From assembly GCA_958443615.1 (NCBI GenBank), contig CAUCLI010000004.1, positions 1-64,000 of the forward strand: 64,000 nt of DNA, written 5' to 3'. The translations under genes and the position numbers were made by a program. The notes beneath the pieces were generated by a model. The model saw only the letters and a list, made by a program, of their open reading frames with translations. It was not told where the DNA came from and searched no databases. The DNA comes from an uncultured Collinsella sp. Its GTDB lineage: Bacteria; Actinomycetota; Coriobacteriia; Coriobacteriales; Coriobacteriaceae. Shown here one piece after another: positions 32,591 through 40,392 of this stretch; position 1 is the stretch's first letter; the number at the start of each line of letters is the position of its first letter.

Positions 32591-34069
32591 CTAGAAGACG
32601 GGGATGACGCCCGTGGCCGTGAGCGGGATGGAGATCGCGGCGAGCACCGCGAACACGGCGATGAAGATCCAGTCGCTCTTCGCCAAGGTCTCCCCCGCCT
32701 CCTGACGGGCCCTCTTGTAGAAGAAGAAGCCCGGGACGTAGCCGAGGCAGGCGAGCAGAAGGAATCCCCAGCCGGTCATGAGAACGCCGATGACCTGGAA
32801 CGCGAGGGCGATGACGCCGAACACGAGCTGCATGGGCTCCTTGCGCTCGCGGGAGAGCTTGATCTGATACGCGGCGGCATACGCCCAGGTGATCGCGATG
32901 GTGACGGTGCACATGGAGATGGCGAACGTGTAGGCATCGGCGGCGAACGTCGCGATGATGATGAAGACCTCGGTGAGGATGCCGACGATGAGCAGGGCCA
33001 TCTGAGGGGCGCCCTTGCTGTTCATCTTGTTCCACGAGGCGGGCAGCAGGTGGTGCTCGCTCATCATCGAGGAGGTCTCAGCGGGCAGCATGGTGAAGGA
33101 GAGCCAGGAGCCGCAAACGGAGATGATGATGGCCCAGGAGATGAAGGCGCCGCCCCAACCGGGCGCCATGGCCTCGAAGACGGAGATGGTGGCGGGCTTG
33201 GGAGCCGCGATGAGGTCGGCGTACTCCATAACGCCGTAAGGGATGATGGAGGCGCCGATGTAGAGCGCGAGCAGGACGCCGAGGCCGAGCACCGTCGCGC
33301 TTCCGACCTCGCTGCGACGGCGGGCGCGACCGGACATCACCGAGGCGCCCTCGATGCCGATGAAGGCCCACATGAGGATCAGCACGCACTGGGTGACCTG
33401 GTTGGCGACATCGCCGAGACCGGCGCCGTTCGCGGCGATGATGGCGGCGTTGCGCTCGACGGAACCCCAGAAATCAGCGGTGAACAGGCCCGCGTCGAAA
33501 CTGAAGATCGCGAAGGCGATGAACACGAGGATCGAGGCGATCTTGACGACCATGACGACGGCGTTCATGAACGCGGCGCTCTCGACGCCGCGAATGACCA
33601 GGAACGTGATGGCCCACAGGACGAGCGACACGATGATGACGCCGCCCACGGCGGGGTTGCCCGTCACGGGATCGGAGAAGACGCCGGGGAGCAGGCCGCC
33701 GAGGCAATAGTCGCTACCGAGCACCTGGGCGACCATGGTGCCGAAGCCGACGTTGCCGAGCCAGGCGGACAGCCAGTATCCCCAACCGGAGATGAAGCCG
33801 TGGAACGGGCCGAAACCCTCCTCGGCATACGCGCAGATGCCGTCGAGATCCGGGCGCTTGGCGCCGACATTGGCGATGGACAGGGCGAGGAAGAGGAATC
33901 CCGCACCGCAGATCAGCCAGGCCACGAGGGCGGCGCCGGGCGACGCCACGTTGGCGAGCTGGCCGGTGAGCGCGAACACACCGGAACCGATGCAGGAGGA
34001 GACGACGAGGCCGATGAGGCCAAAGTACCCGACCCCGTTCGGGTTGTCGACTGTTGCGTCTTGCGTCAT
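32591..34069 (-). CDS. arcD: APC-family amino acid antiporter, probable arginine/ornithine
   Basis: A 492-residue permease of the amino acid-polyamine-organocation superfamily with about 12-13 helices. The first helix carries the APC glycine motif SSCIGSGVFAL. The segment FIGIEGASVMSGRARRRSEVG is typical of the basic amino acid/polyamine antiporter branch, which includes ArcD of lactobacilli and pseudomonads. The ATG at 34069 fits the family; a start at 34108 has no support. Its place in an arginine deiminase island makes arginine/ornithine exchange likely. It has its own upstream dyad and follows a terminator. Confidence 0.85.
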   Translation of the reverse strand: MTQDATVDNPNGVGYFGLIGLVVSSCIGSGVFALTGQLANVASPGAALVAWLICGAGFLFLALSIANVGAKRPDLDGICAYAEEGFGPFHGFISGWGYWLSAWLGNVGFGTMVAQVLGSDYCLGGLLPGVFSDPVTGNPAVGGVIIVSLVLWAITFLVIRGVESAAFMNAVVMVVKIASILVFIAFAIFSFDAGLFTADFWGSVERNAAIIAANGAGLGDVANQVTQCVLILMWAFIGIEGASVMSGRARRRSEVGSATVLGLGVLLALYIGASIIPYGVMEYADLIAAPKPATISVFEAMAPGWGGAFISWAIIISVCGSWLSFTMLPAETSSMMSEHHLLPASWNKMNSKGAPQMALLIVGILTEVFIIIATFAADAYTFAISMCTVTIAITWAYAAAYQIKLSRERKEPMQLVFGVIALAFQVIGVLMTGWGFLLLACLGYVPGFFFYKRARQEAGETLAKSDWIFIAVFAVLAAISIPLTATGVIPVF

Positions 34070-34090
34070 ATGTACCCCACTATTCGAACA

Positions 34091-34107
34091 TGCGAGAATC
34101 GCTCGCA
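34091..34107. promoter_or_regulatory. Perfect dyad upstream of the APC antiporter gene
   Basis: TGCGAG at 34091-34096 and CTCGCA at 34102-34107 form an inverted repeat with a 5 bp spacer, 22 bp before the start codon. A TTGCGA word on the minus strand overlaps it. It could be an operator within the promoter of the permease-aminotransferase pair. Confidence 0.4.
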
Positions 34108-34145
34108 ATTTACACGTACATTAGTTGTTTATCTTTGACTCGATA

Positions 34146-34184
34146 TAAAAGTGCCCCCTCCCGCGCACGGAAACGGAAGGGGGC
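34146..34184 (-). terminator. Terminator between yfcC and the APC antiporter gene
   Basis: 34153-34163 and 34174-34184 form an 11 bp stem with one mismatch and a 10-base loop. On the minus strand CTTTTAT follows. Another dyad (34201-34208/34224-34231) lies between it and yfcC. It would separate arcA-argF-yfcC from the permease-aminotransferase pair. Confidence 0.75.
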
Positions 34185-34307
34185 AGAAAGGTAGGTCGCA
34201 ATCGACTCCGGGTTACCCCACTCGAGTCGATCGGACGACTCAGTGACGGCTAAGGGCGAGAGCGTGAAGCCATGATGCCCTCGGCCGCTTTTCGCCTGTG
34301 AAGGCGA

Positions 34308-35786
34308 TTAGATCATCACGCAAGCGATGGTCAGGATGACCGCGCAGACGACGGACAGGACCACGATGAGCTTGAGGGCGAACTTGAGCCAGGTCGTCCA
34401 CTCGATCTTGGCGAGGGCGAGACCGCCCATGATGGCGCCGGAGGTGGGGGTGAACAGGTTCACGACACCGATGGCGGCGGAGAAGATCATGACCATGACC
34501 TCAGGCGAGAAGCCGAGCTCGGCGGCCAGGGGCCCCATGATGGGCATGGACACGGTGGCCATACCGGAGGTCGAGGGGATGAGGAAGGACAGACCGAAGT
34601 AGACCAGGAAGCTCATGGGAGCGAAGATCACGCCGGACAGACCGGCCAGCGCGTTGGCGGCGGCGTCGAGGACGTAGACGTCCAGGCCGGTGGCGGCCAT
34701 GAGGACGGAGATACCGCGGGCAAGGGCGATGATCAGGACGACGGACATCATGTCGGCAGCGCCGGTGATGAAGGTGTCGACGATCTTCTTCTCGGAGAGA
34801 CCACCCACGACACCGATCACGATGGCCATGATGAAGAACCACGTGGAGGCCTCGTCGAAGTACCACTGACCGATGGGCAGGCCGGTGATGATGGCGGACC
34901 AACCCTGGGTGACGGCGTTGCCGTCGGCGTCGTACACGGCGCCGGCATCGAAGAAGTCGGCGACGGGCTGGCTGAGGTCGGCAAGCGGAATGAAGCCGAC
35001 GATCATGACGACGAAGGTGAAGGCGAAGATGCCCAGGACGGCCTTCTGGCGACCGGTGAGCTTGACGTCCTTGGTGACCTCGGCGGCAGCGGCGCCGTGG
35101 GCCTCCTCGGCGTCCTTGAGCTCCTGCATGGACAGGATGGTGGAGCCCTTGTCGGCCTTGACCTTCTTGGCGTAGTTCATCACGAACACGATGGAGATGG
35201 CGGTGGTCACGAACCACAGCACGAAGCCGAGGCCGATGATGATGGTCTGGTTGACCTCGATGCCGACACCGGTGAGGGCGTCGACGGCGGCGCCGACGGC
35301 GAACGGGTTCACCGTGGAGCCCAGGCAGCCGCAGCCAGCGCCGAGCAGGACGGTGGCGGCACCGACCATCGGGTCGAAGCCGGCGGCCATCATGGTGGCG
35401 GCGAGCAGGGCGTAGAAGGGCACGGTCTCCTCGCACATACCATAGGTGGTACCACCGAGGGAGAAGATGATCATCAGCACGGGAACGAGCATGATCTCGT
35501 TGCCCTTGAGCTTCTTGACCAGAACGGCGATGCCGTTATCCAGGGCGCCGGTCTCGGTCATCATTCCGAGGAAGCCGCCGAGGATCATGACGAACAGACA
35601 GACGGGAAGAGCGTCCGCGAAGCCCAGGACAGGGGCGGTGAAGAAGTCGCTCAGGCGAGCGGCGGTGACGGCACCGCCGGAGGCGCCGGAAACGACGACG
35701 GTAATCACCGCGACGATGGCCAACAGGGCAAGAAGAATGGTGAACGATGAAGGCATGCCGCGCTTTTTCTTAGCGGTCTCAGTCAT
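34308..35786 (-). CDS. YfcC/ArcD family carrier
   Basis: A 492-residue membrane carrier of the YfcC family, the same family as streptococcal ArcD (basic amino acid antiporters). About 12 helices are visible. Conserved pieces are FVMILGGFLGMMTETGALD, SLGGTTYGMCEETVPFYALL, GCLGSTVNPFAVGAA and FLIPSTSGMATVSMPIMGPLA. The last of these is a typical re-entrant-loop motif of the wider ion-transporter group. It sits behind argF and arcA, so arginine/ornithine or citrulline transport is probable. The ATG at 35786 is preferred to 35795, which is too close to its GGGGGG site. Confidence 0.87.
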   Translation of the reverse strand: MTETAKKKRGMPSSFTILLALLAIVAVITVVVSGASGGAVTAARLSDFFTAPVLGFADALPVCLFVMILGGFLGMMTETGALDNGIAVLVKKLKGNEIMLVPVLMIIFSLGGTTYGMCEETVPFYALLAATMMAAGFDPMVGAATVLLGAGCGCLGSTVNPFAVGAAVDALTGVGIEVNQTIIIGLGFVLWFVTTAISIVFVMNYAKKVKADKGSTILSMQELKDAEEAHGAAAAEVTKDVKLTGRQKAVLGIFAFTFVVMIVGFIPLADLSQPVADFFDAGAVYDADGNAVTQGWSAIITGLPIGQWYFDEASTWFFIMAIVIGVVGGLSEKKIVDTFITGAADMMSVVLIIALARGISVLMAATGLDVYVLDAAANALAGLSGVIFAPMSFLVYFGLSFLIPSTSGMATVSMPIMGPLAAELGFSPEVMVMIFSAAIGVVNLFTPTSGAIMGGLALAKIEWTTWLKFALKLIVVLSVVCAVILTIACVMI

Positions 35787-35888
35787 AGTTCTCATCCCCC
35801 CTTCTCAACAAATGATTTGTTCTTGCTCGTGCGGCCCTTCCGTGCCGTGCTTTCAGCCGCAACAGCAAGAGTACTACATAAAGCAGAG

Positions 35889-35922
35889 CCGCTCGGGACG
35901 CGCAGCGATGCGCCCCGAGCGG
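35889..35922 (-). terminator. Hairpin after argF
   Basis: 35889-35897 and 35914-35922 form a perfect 9 bp GC-rich stem with a 16-base loop, 16 bp behind the argF stop. The minus-strand sequence after it (CTCTGCTTTATG) has only a loose T run. Confidence 0.55.
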
Positions 35923-35937
35923 ACGAAGCGAGCGCTC

Positions 35938-36933
35938 TTACTTGAGCGTGGCGTACATGATCGCCTTGATGGTGTGCATGCGGTTCTCGGCCTCATCGAA
36001 GACCTTGGACTGCTTGGACTCGAAGACGGCGTCCTCGACCTCCATCTCGGTGACACCGAACTTCTCGGCGATGTCCTTGCCGATGGTGGTGTTGGTGTCG
36101 TGGAAAGCCGGCAGGCAGTGCAGGAAGATCGCGGAGGGATCGGCCATGGCCATGAGCTCGGTGGTGACGCGGTAATCCTGGAGCTGGTTGATGCGCTCGG
36201 TCCAGACCTCGTCGGGCTCACCCATGGAGACCCACACGTCGGTGTAGATGACGTGGGCACCGGTGCAGGCGTCCTTGACGTCGGTGGTGAGCTTGATGGT
36301 GCAGCCGTTCTCCTCGGCGATGGGCTTGCAGGCCTCGATAACGTCGTCGGCGGGCATGCACTCCTCGGGGCCGCAGGCCACGAAGTTCATGCCGAGCTTG
36401 GCGCAAACGACCATCAGGGAGCGAGCGACGTTGTTCTTGCAGTCGCCCATAAAGACGAGGGTCTTGCCCTTGATGTCGTAGTTGAAGTTCTCCTGGACGG
36501 TCAGGATGTCGGCGAGCATCTGGGTGGGGTGCCACAGGTCGGTCAGGCCGTTCCACACCGGGACACCGGACTTGGCGGCGAGCTCCTCGACGTCCTCCTG
36601 GTCGAAACCACGGAACTCGATGCCGTCATACATGCGGCCGAGCACGCGGGCGGTATCCTCGATGGACTCCTTCTTGCCCATCTGAGACGAACCGGGATCG
36701 AGGTAGGTGACGCCCATGCCGAGGTCCATGGCGCCGACCTCGAAGGCGCAGCGGGTGCGCGTGGAGGTCTTCTGGAACAGCAGGACGATGTTCTTGCCCT
36801 CGAGGTAGCGGTGCGGGGTGCCGGTGCGCTTGAGGTCCTTGAAGTTCTTGGAGAGCTTGAGCATGTACTCGATCTCCTCGGTGGTGAAGTCGAGGAGACG
36901 CAGGAAGCTGCGGCCGGAGAGGTTAACGCCCAT
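35938..36933 (-). CDS. arcB: Ornithine carbamoyltransferase, probably catabolic
   Basis: A 331-residue carbamoyltransferase that interconverts citrulline plus phosphate and ornithine plus carbamoyl phosphate. The carbamoyl-phosphate loop STRTR is at residues 57-61. HPTQMLAD lies near 135 and the ornithine-binding catalytic HCLPAFHD near 271. TDVWVSMGE is the usual ornithine-type motif, which excludes aspartate and putrescine transferases. Next to arcA the physiological direction should be citrulline breakdown. AAAGGAG precedes the ATG at 36933 by five bases. It lies 102 bp after arcA. Confidence 0.95.
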   Translation of the reverse strand: MGVNLSGRSFLRLLDFTTEEIEYMLKLSKNFKDLKRTGTPHRYLEGKNIVLLFQKTSTRTRCAFEVGAMDLGMGVTYLDPGSSQMGKKESIEDTARVLGRMYDGIEFRGFDQEDVEELAAKSGVPVWNGLTDLWHPTQMLADILTVQENFNYDIKGKTLVFMGDCKNNVARSLMVVCAKLGMNFVACGPEECMPADDVIEACKPIAEENGCTIKLTTDVKDACTGAHVIYTDVWVSMGEPDEVWTERINQLQDYRVTTELMAMADPSAIFLHCLPAFHDTNTTIGKDIAEKFGVTEMEVEDAVFESKQSKVFDEAENRMHTIKAIMYATLK

Positions 36934-37035
36934 GTGGGCTCCTTTCTAATGAATCAGACAGTACGCGGACGCGAATGCGCATCCGCCGTGAAGTGCGACG
37001 GCGCACCGGAGCCGATGCGCCGTCGAAGATGGTGC

Positions 37036-38277
37036 TTAGAGGTCCTCGCGCCAGAAAGGCATGCTCATGCAGCGCGGGCCGCCACGGCCGCGGGAGAGCT
37101 CGGCGGACGGCACGACGAGGAGGTCGAGGCCCTCCTTGTAGAGCACGTCGTTGGTGACGGTGTTGCGGGCGTACACGCAGATCTTGCCAGGGGCGACCGC
37201 CAGCGTGTTGGAACCGTCGTTCCACTGCTCGCGAGCAGCAGCGATCGGGTCGCCGCCACCGCAGGGGATCAGCTTGATCTGATCGACGCCGGTCGCATCC
37301 TCGAGGATGTGCTCGAGCGTGTCGACCATTTCCTTGATGTTGACCTCGCCGGGGTTGGAGCCGGGGGTCAGCTCGTACACCTTGAGGGTGCCCATGATGG
37401 CCGGGTGGATGGTGAACTTATCCACGTCGATCTGGGTGAAGACGGTGTCGAGGTGCATCATGGCGCGATTGTTCGGGATGTCGAAGGCGAGAATGCGATC
37501 GACCTTGGAATCGCTGTTCCAGAAGATGTTCTGGGCCATGACGTCGATGGCGGCAGCCTGGGTGCGCTGGGAGATGCCGACGGCCAGGGTGTGCTCGTTG
37601 ATGTTGAGCACGTCGCCACCCTCGGTGTGGTAGGCGGCGTCACGACGGAAGTACAGGGAGACGTCCTTGTAATCCGGGTGATACTTGAAGATGTACTTGC
37701 CGTACAGGGTCTCGCGGTTGCGAGTGACGGAGTACATGCGGTTCAGGCAGACGCCGTTGCCGACGACCGCGAACGGGTCGCGGGTGAAGTAGAGGTTCGG
37801 CATCGGGTCGATGATGAGATCGGACTCGGACTCAGTGTTGACCAGGGAGTCGAGGGTGGTGGAGCTCACCAGCGGCATCTCGATCTCGGCCTTGGTGAGG
37901 CCGGCCATCGTCTTCTGGACGAACTCGAGGTTGTCCTTGATGGAATCGAGCTTCTCGCGGACGACCCTGGGCATCTCCTTGCCCTTGATGCCGGCCTCGG
38001 CGATGTACTGATCCAGGAACTCCTGACGGGCATCGGGGTTAAGGTCGAAGACCTCAGCGACGAGCTTCTCGAGGTACAGGACCTCGACGCCCTGGTCGCG
38101 GAGAATCTGGGCGAACGTATCGTGCTCCTCCTGAGCGACCTCGAGGAAGGGAACGTCGTCAAAGAGCAGGCGCTCCAGCTCGAACGGCGGCAGATTCAAA
38201 AGCTCCTCACCGGGCCTGTGCAGGCAGACCTTCTTGAGCTGTCCGATTTCACTCGGGACGTGCAAGCCTTTCGTCAT
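37036..38277 (-). CDS. arcA: Arginine deiminase
   Basis: A 413-residue guanidino-modifying enzyme that hydrolyses arginine to citrulline and ammonia, the first step of the arginine deiminase pathway. Conserved pieces run from VPSEIGQLKKVCLHRPG through NLYFTRDPFAVVGNG and HTEGGDVLNINEHTLAVGISQRT to the C-terminal nucleophile Cys403 in RCMSMPFWRED. The catalytic Asp, Glu and His are in place. The AGGAGG site before the ATG at 38277 is strong. Two hairpins lie just upstream in the leader. The pathway's third enzyme, carbamate kinase, is not encoded in this window. Confidence 0.97.
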   Translation of the reverse strand: MTKGLHVPSEIGQLKKVCLHRPGEELLNLPPFELERLLFDDVPFLEVAQEEHDTFAQILRDQGVEVLYLEKLVAEVFDLNPDARQEFLDQYIAEAGIKGKEMPRVVREKLDSIKDNLEFVQKTMAGLTKAEIEMPLVSSTTLDSLVNTESESDLIIDPMPNLYFTRDPFAVVGNGVCLNRMYSVTRNRETLYGKYIFKYHPDYKDVSLYFRRDAAYHTEGGDVLNINEHTLAVGISQRTQAAAIDVMAQNIFWNSDSKVDRILAFDIPNNRAMMHLDTVFTQIDVDKFTIHPAIMGTLKVYELTPGSNPGEVNIKEMVDTLEHILEDATGVDQIKLIPCGGGDPIAAAREQWNDGSNTLAVAPGKICVYARNTVTNDVLYKEGLDLLVVPSAELSRGRGGPRCMSMPFWREDL

Positions 38278-38298
38278 TGCCTCCTACCTTTCTTTTCT

Positions 38299-38341
38299 GG
38301 AACCGCTTCAAGCGGTTCCGTTTCAAGTCCCTCGCGGGACT
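38299..38341 (-). promoter_or_regulatory. Two dyads in the arcA leader
   Basis: 38299-38308 and 38310-38319 form a perfect 10 bp inverted repeat with a single central base. 38326-38331 and 38336-38341 form a second, AGTCCC/GGGACT. Both lie within 65 bp upstream of the arcA start, directly before the ribosome binding site. They could be operators or leader hairpins acting on translation. Confidence 0.5.
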
Positions 38342-38556
38342 CCGTTCAACAGTTACCGTTATATCCAATTATCGGACCGGAATTCACGAGAACCCCCAAC
38401 GGGCGATATTAGGGAGTGAACGGTATATATCGATTAATCTCCCAGTTGACTACTTTTATCTAATAAAGCGTTTTACGTGCGTAAATACTGTTCCTCGCGT
38501 AGCTCACGCTGAGGGATAAACGTATAGAAACATGCTCAAAACTGCATATTATTGAA

Positions 38557-38580
38557 CTTGTTCTGCATATTGTGAACAAG
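38557..38580. promoter_or_regulatory. Inverted repeat far upstream of arcA
   Basis: CTTGTTC at 38557-38563 and GAACAAG at 38574-38580 are perfect 7 bp arms with a 10 bp centre, in the A/T-rich patch. TGCATATT words recur around it (near 38542 and 38564). The spacing fits a dimeric regulator. Confidence 0.4.
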
Positions 38581-38680
38581 ATGGGCTGCGTTTTTACACT
38601 GGTAGACAATATGCAGCGACCAAAAAGATTTATACAAATTTGTTCGAAATCAGACCGTTCATCCCGGCTTTTCGACCGTC

Positions 38681-38769
38681 CGCCCGCGCCCCGTGCGCGG
38701 AATCGCAACATCAGCCAGCGCCGCGCCCGACTCGATCGCGCCGCCCGCGCCCCGTGCGCGGAATCGCAA
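38681..38769. repeat. 28 bp direct repeat, two copies
   Basis: 38681-38708 and 38742-38769 are identical (28 bp), 61 bp apart start to start. They begin CGCCCGCGCC and end GGAATCGCAA. Confidence 0.85.
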
Positions 38770-38858
38770 GGGCCGCCGACGCTCCATATGCGGCATGCGG
38801 CATCCAAGCGCCCCTTTCCGACTCCGAAAGACGCAAGGACCTCGACCGTCGGCGGGCG

Positions 38859-38892
38859 CCTCGGGCATCCGATGGCCTCGGGCATCCGATGG
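38859..38892. repeat. 17 bp tandem duplication
   Basis: 38859-38875 and 38876-38892 are identical and adjoining (CCTCGGGCATCCGATGG). The duplication sits about 140 bp before the start at 39031. Confidence 0.9.
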
Positions 38893-39030
38893 CACGTGTA
38901 CTTGGTGCGCACCTCCCCTTTGTAGGTTCAGACCTCGGCCCGCTTCCGCTATCATGGTTTGGATTGACGCGATGAGCGTCATATTGTTCGATTCTCAAGC
39001 AACGGTGGTGCCCTACTCATGGAGCAAGCG

Positions 39031-40314
39031 ATGCCATACATATATGTGGCTGCCGCGGCCTTCATCGCCACGTACCTGTGCGTTCCGCTCACCAAGTGCC
39101 TCGCGCACCGCGTGGGGGCGATCGACTATCCCTCGAAACGCCGCATCAACACGACGCCGACGCCCCGCCTCGGCGGGCTCGCCATCTTCGCCGGCCTCTG
39201 CACCGCCCTCATCGTGGAGATCGCCGGCATCAAGCTCCTCGGTTGGCCGCCCATCCTCATCCCCCACCCGAGCATGAGCATCAGCTACCCGACGCTCGGC
39301 GTGTCCTTCCTCGTCATCGTCCTCACCGGAGCCGTCGACGACATCCGCTCGCTCAGCCCCCGCAAAAAGCTCGTCGGCCAGATCCTGGCGGCGTGCATCG
39401 CCGCCGCGGGCGGCCTGCTCATCGGGCGCGTGGTCAATCCGTTCGTCCCGGGCACCTACATCGAGCTCGGCCTGTTCGCCTATCCGCTCACCGTTGTGTA
39501 CCTCGTCTCCTTCACCAACATCATCAACCTCATCGACGGCCTCGACGGCTTGGCGGCGGGCATCGCCGGGATTGCCTCCCTTTCCATGTTCTCCTTCGCG
39601 ATGCTCTCCGGGCGCCTCGACGCCGCGGCCCTCTCCATAGCCCTGTTCGGCGCCTGCCTCGCCTTCCTGCGCTACAACTTCTTCCCCGCATCCATATTCA
39701 TGGGCGACTCCGGCTCGCTGTTGCTCGGCTTCGGGCTCGGAACGATCTCCCTGCTCAACGTCAGCCGCACCGCCGCCCTCACCTCGCTGATCATCCCGCT
39801 CATCGTCGCCGGCGTCCCGATCTTGGACACCCTCTCCGCGATCGTCCGCCGCAAGCGCGCCCACGTGAGCATCGGGCAGGCGGACACCGGTCACATCCAC
39901 CATCGGCTCATCCGCGAGGGCTACGACCAGCGCCAAGCGGTGCTTCTCATCTACGCCTGGTGCCTCCTGCTGTCCCTCGGCGCGGTCGTCATCAACCAGG
40001 TGAGCGTGGGGATCCGCATCACGATCTTCCTCATGCTCCTCGCCTGCTCCGCTCTCTTCGCCAGCAGGCTTCACCTGTTCGAACCCGTTTTGCGCCATCA
40101 CTACAATCCCAAGACGCAGCAAGACGAGATCGTCACGCCCGAGGATCCCGCCTTCGCAGACGAGGAGCGCGCCGCCGCCGAGCTGCGTGAGGAGCGCCTC
40201 GAGCAGCTCGAGCAGCTCATACCCGGTAAAAACCCCAAGCGCCCCGATGGGCGCCATCGTCAGGCCGACGATGCCGGCACGACGCCCGAAGACCCGGCAG
40301 ACGCCGGAGAGTGA
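39031..40314 (+). CDS. tagO: TagO/WecA-type undecaprenyl-phosphate GlcNAc-1-phosphate transferase
   Basis: A 427-residue polytopic enzyme of the MraY/WecA superfamily that starts wall-polymer or polysaccharide synthesis on undecaprenyl phosphate. The ATG at 39031 has GGAG six bases upstream; ATG 39019 has none. The aspartate motifs are TGAVDDIRSLSP and NLIDGLDGLAAG, the FMGDSGS motif follows, and the WecA-type ADTGHIHHRLI loop distinguishes it from MraY. The last 65 residues form a hydrophilic, charged cytoplasmic tail rich in Glu, Arg and Pro. The exact sugar is not readable from sequence. Confidence 0.88.
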   Translation: MPYIYVAAAAFIATYLCVPLTKCLAHRVGAIDYPSKRRINTTPTPRLGGLAIFAGLCTALIVEIAGIKLLGWPPILIPHPSMSISYPTLGVSFLVIVLTGAVDDIRSLSPRKKLVGQILAACIAAAGGLLIGRVVNPFVPGTYIELGLFAYPLTVVYLVSFTNIINLIDGLDGLAAGIAGIASLSMFSFAMLSGRLDAAALSIALFGACLAFLRYNFFPASIFMGDSGSLLLGFGLGTISLLNVSRTAALTSLIIPLIVAGVPILDTLSAIVRRKRAHVSIGQADTGHIHHRLIREGYDQRQAVLLIYAWCLLLSLGAVVINQVSVGIRITIFLMLLACSALFASRLHLFEPVLRHHYNPKTQQDEIVTPEDPAFADEERAAAELREERLEQLEQLIPGKNPKRPDGRHRQADDAGTTPEDPADAGE

Positions 40315-40392
40315 CGGCCACAGCCCGAAAACACAAGCTTCGCGGCGCCACAGGACCCTCATGGCGCCGCAGGACACAGCAAAGGAGAAGCC

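Larger units (their letters stand above)
38278..39030. other. Divergent intergenic region with A/T-rich patch and repeats
   Basis: About 750 bp separate arcA from the glycosyl-phosphate transferase gene. The half near arcA (38278-38660) is far richer in A and T than the rest of the window and holds the leader dyads, an inverted repeat at 38557-38580 and a TATAAC word upstream of arcA. The half near 39031 is GC-rich and holds direct repeats. No reading frame in either strand shows family features. Confidence 0.6.

Noticed and set aside
38460..38912. A 150-codon minus-strand frame upstream of the TagO/WecA-type gene
   Set aside because: It spans two regions of very different composition plus the direct repeats and has no family features.
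40342..40370. Perfect hairpin before trpS considered as a T-box or attenuator
   Set aside because: No T-box consensus, antiterminator or T run is visible; the leader is only about 75 bp.
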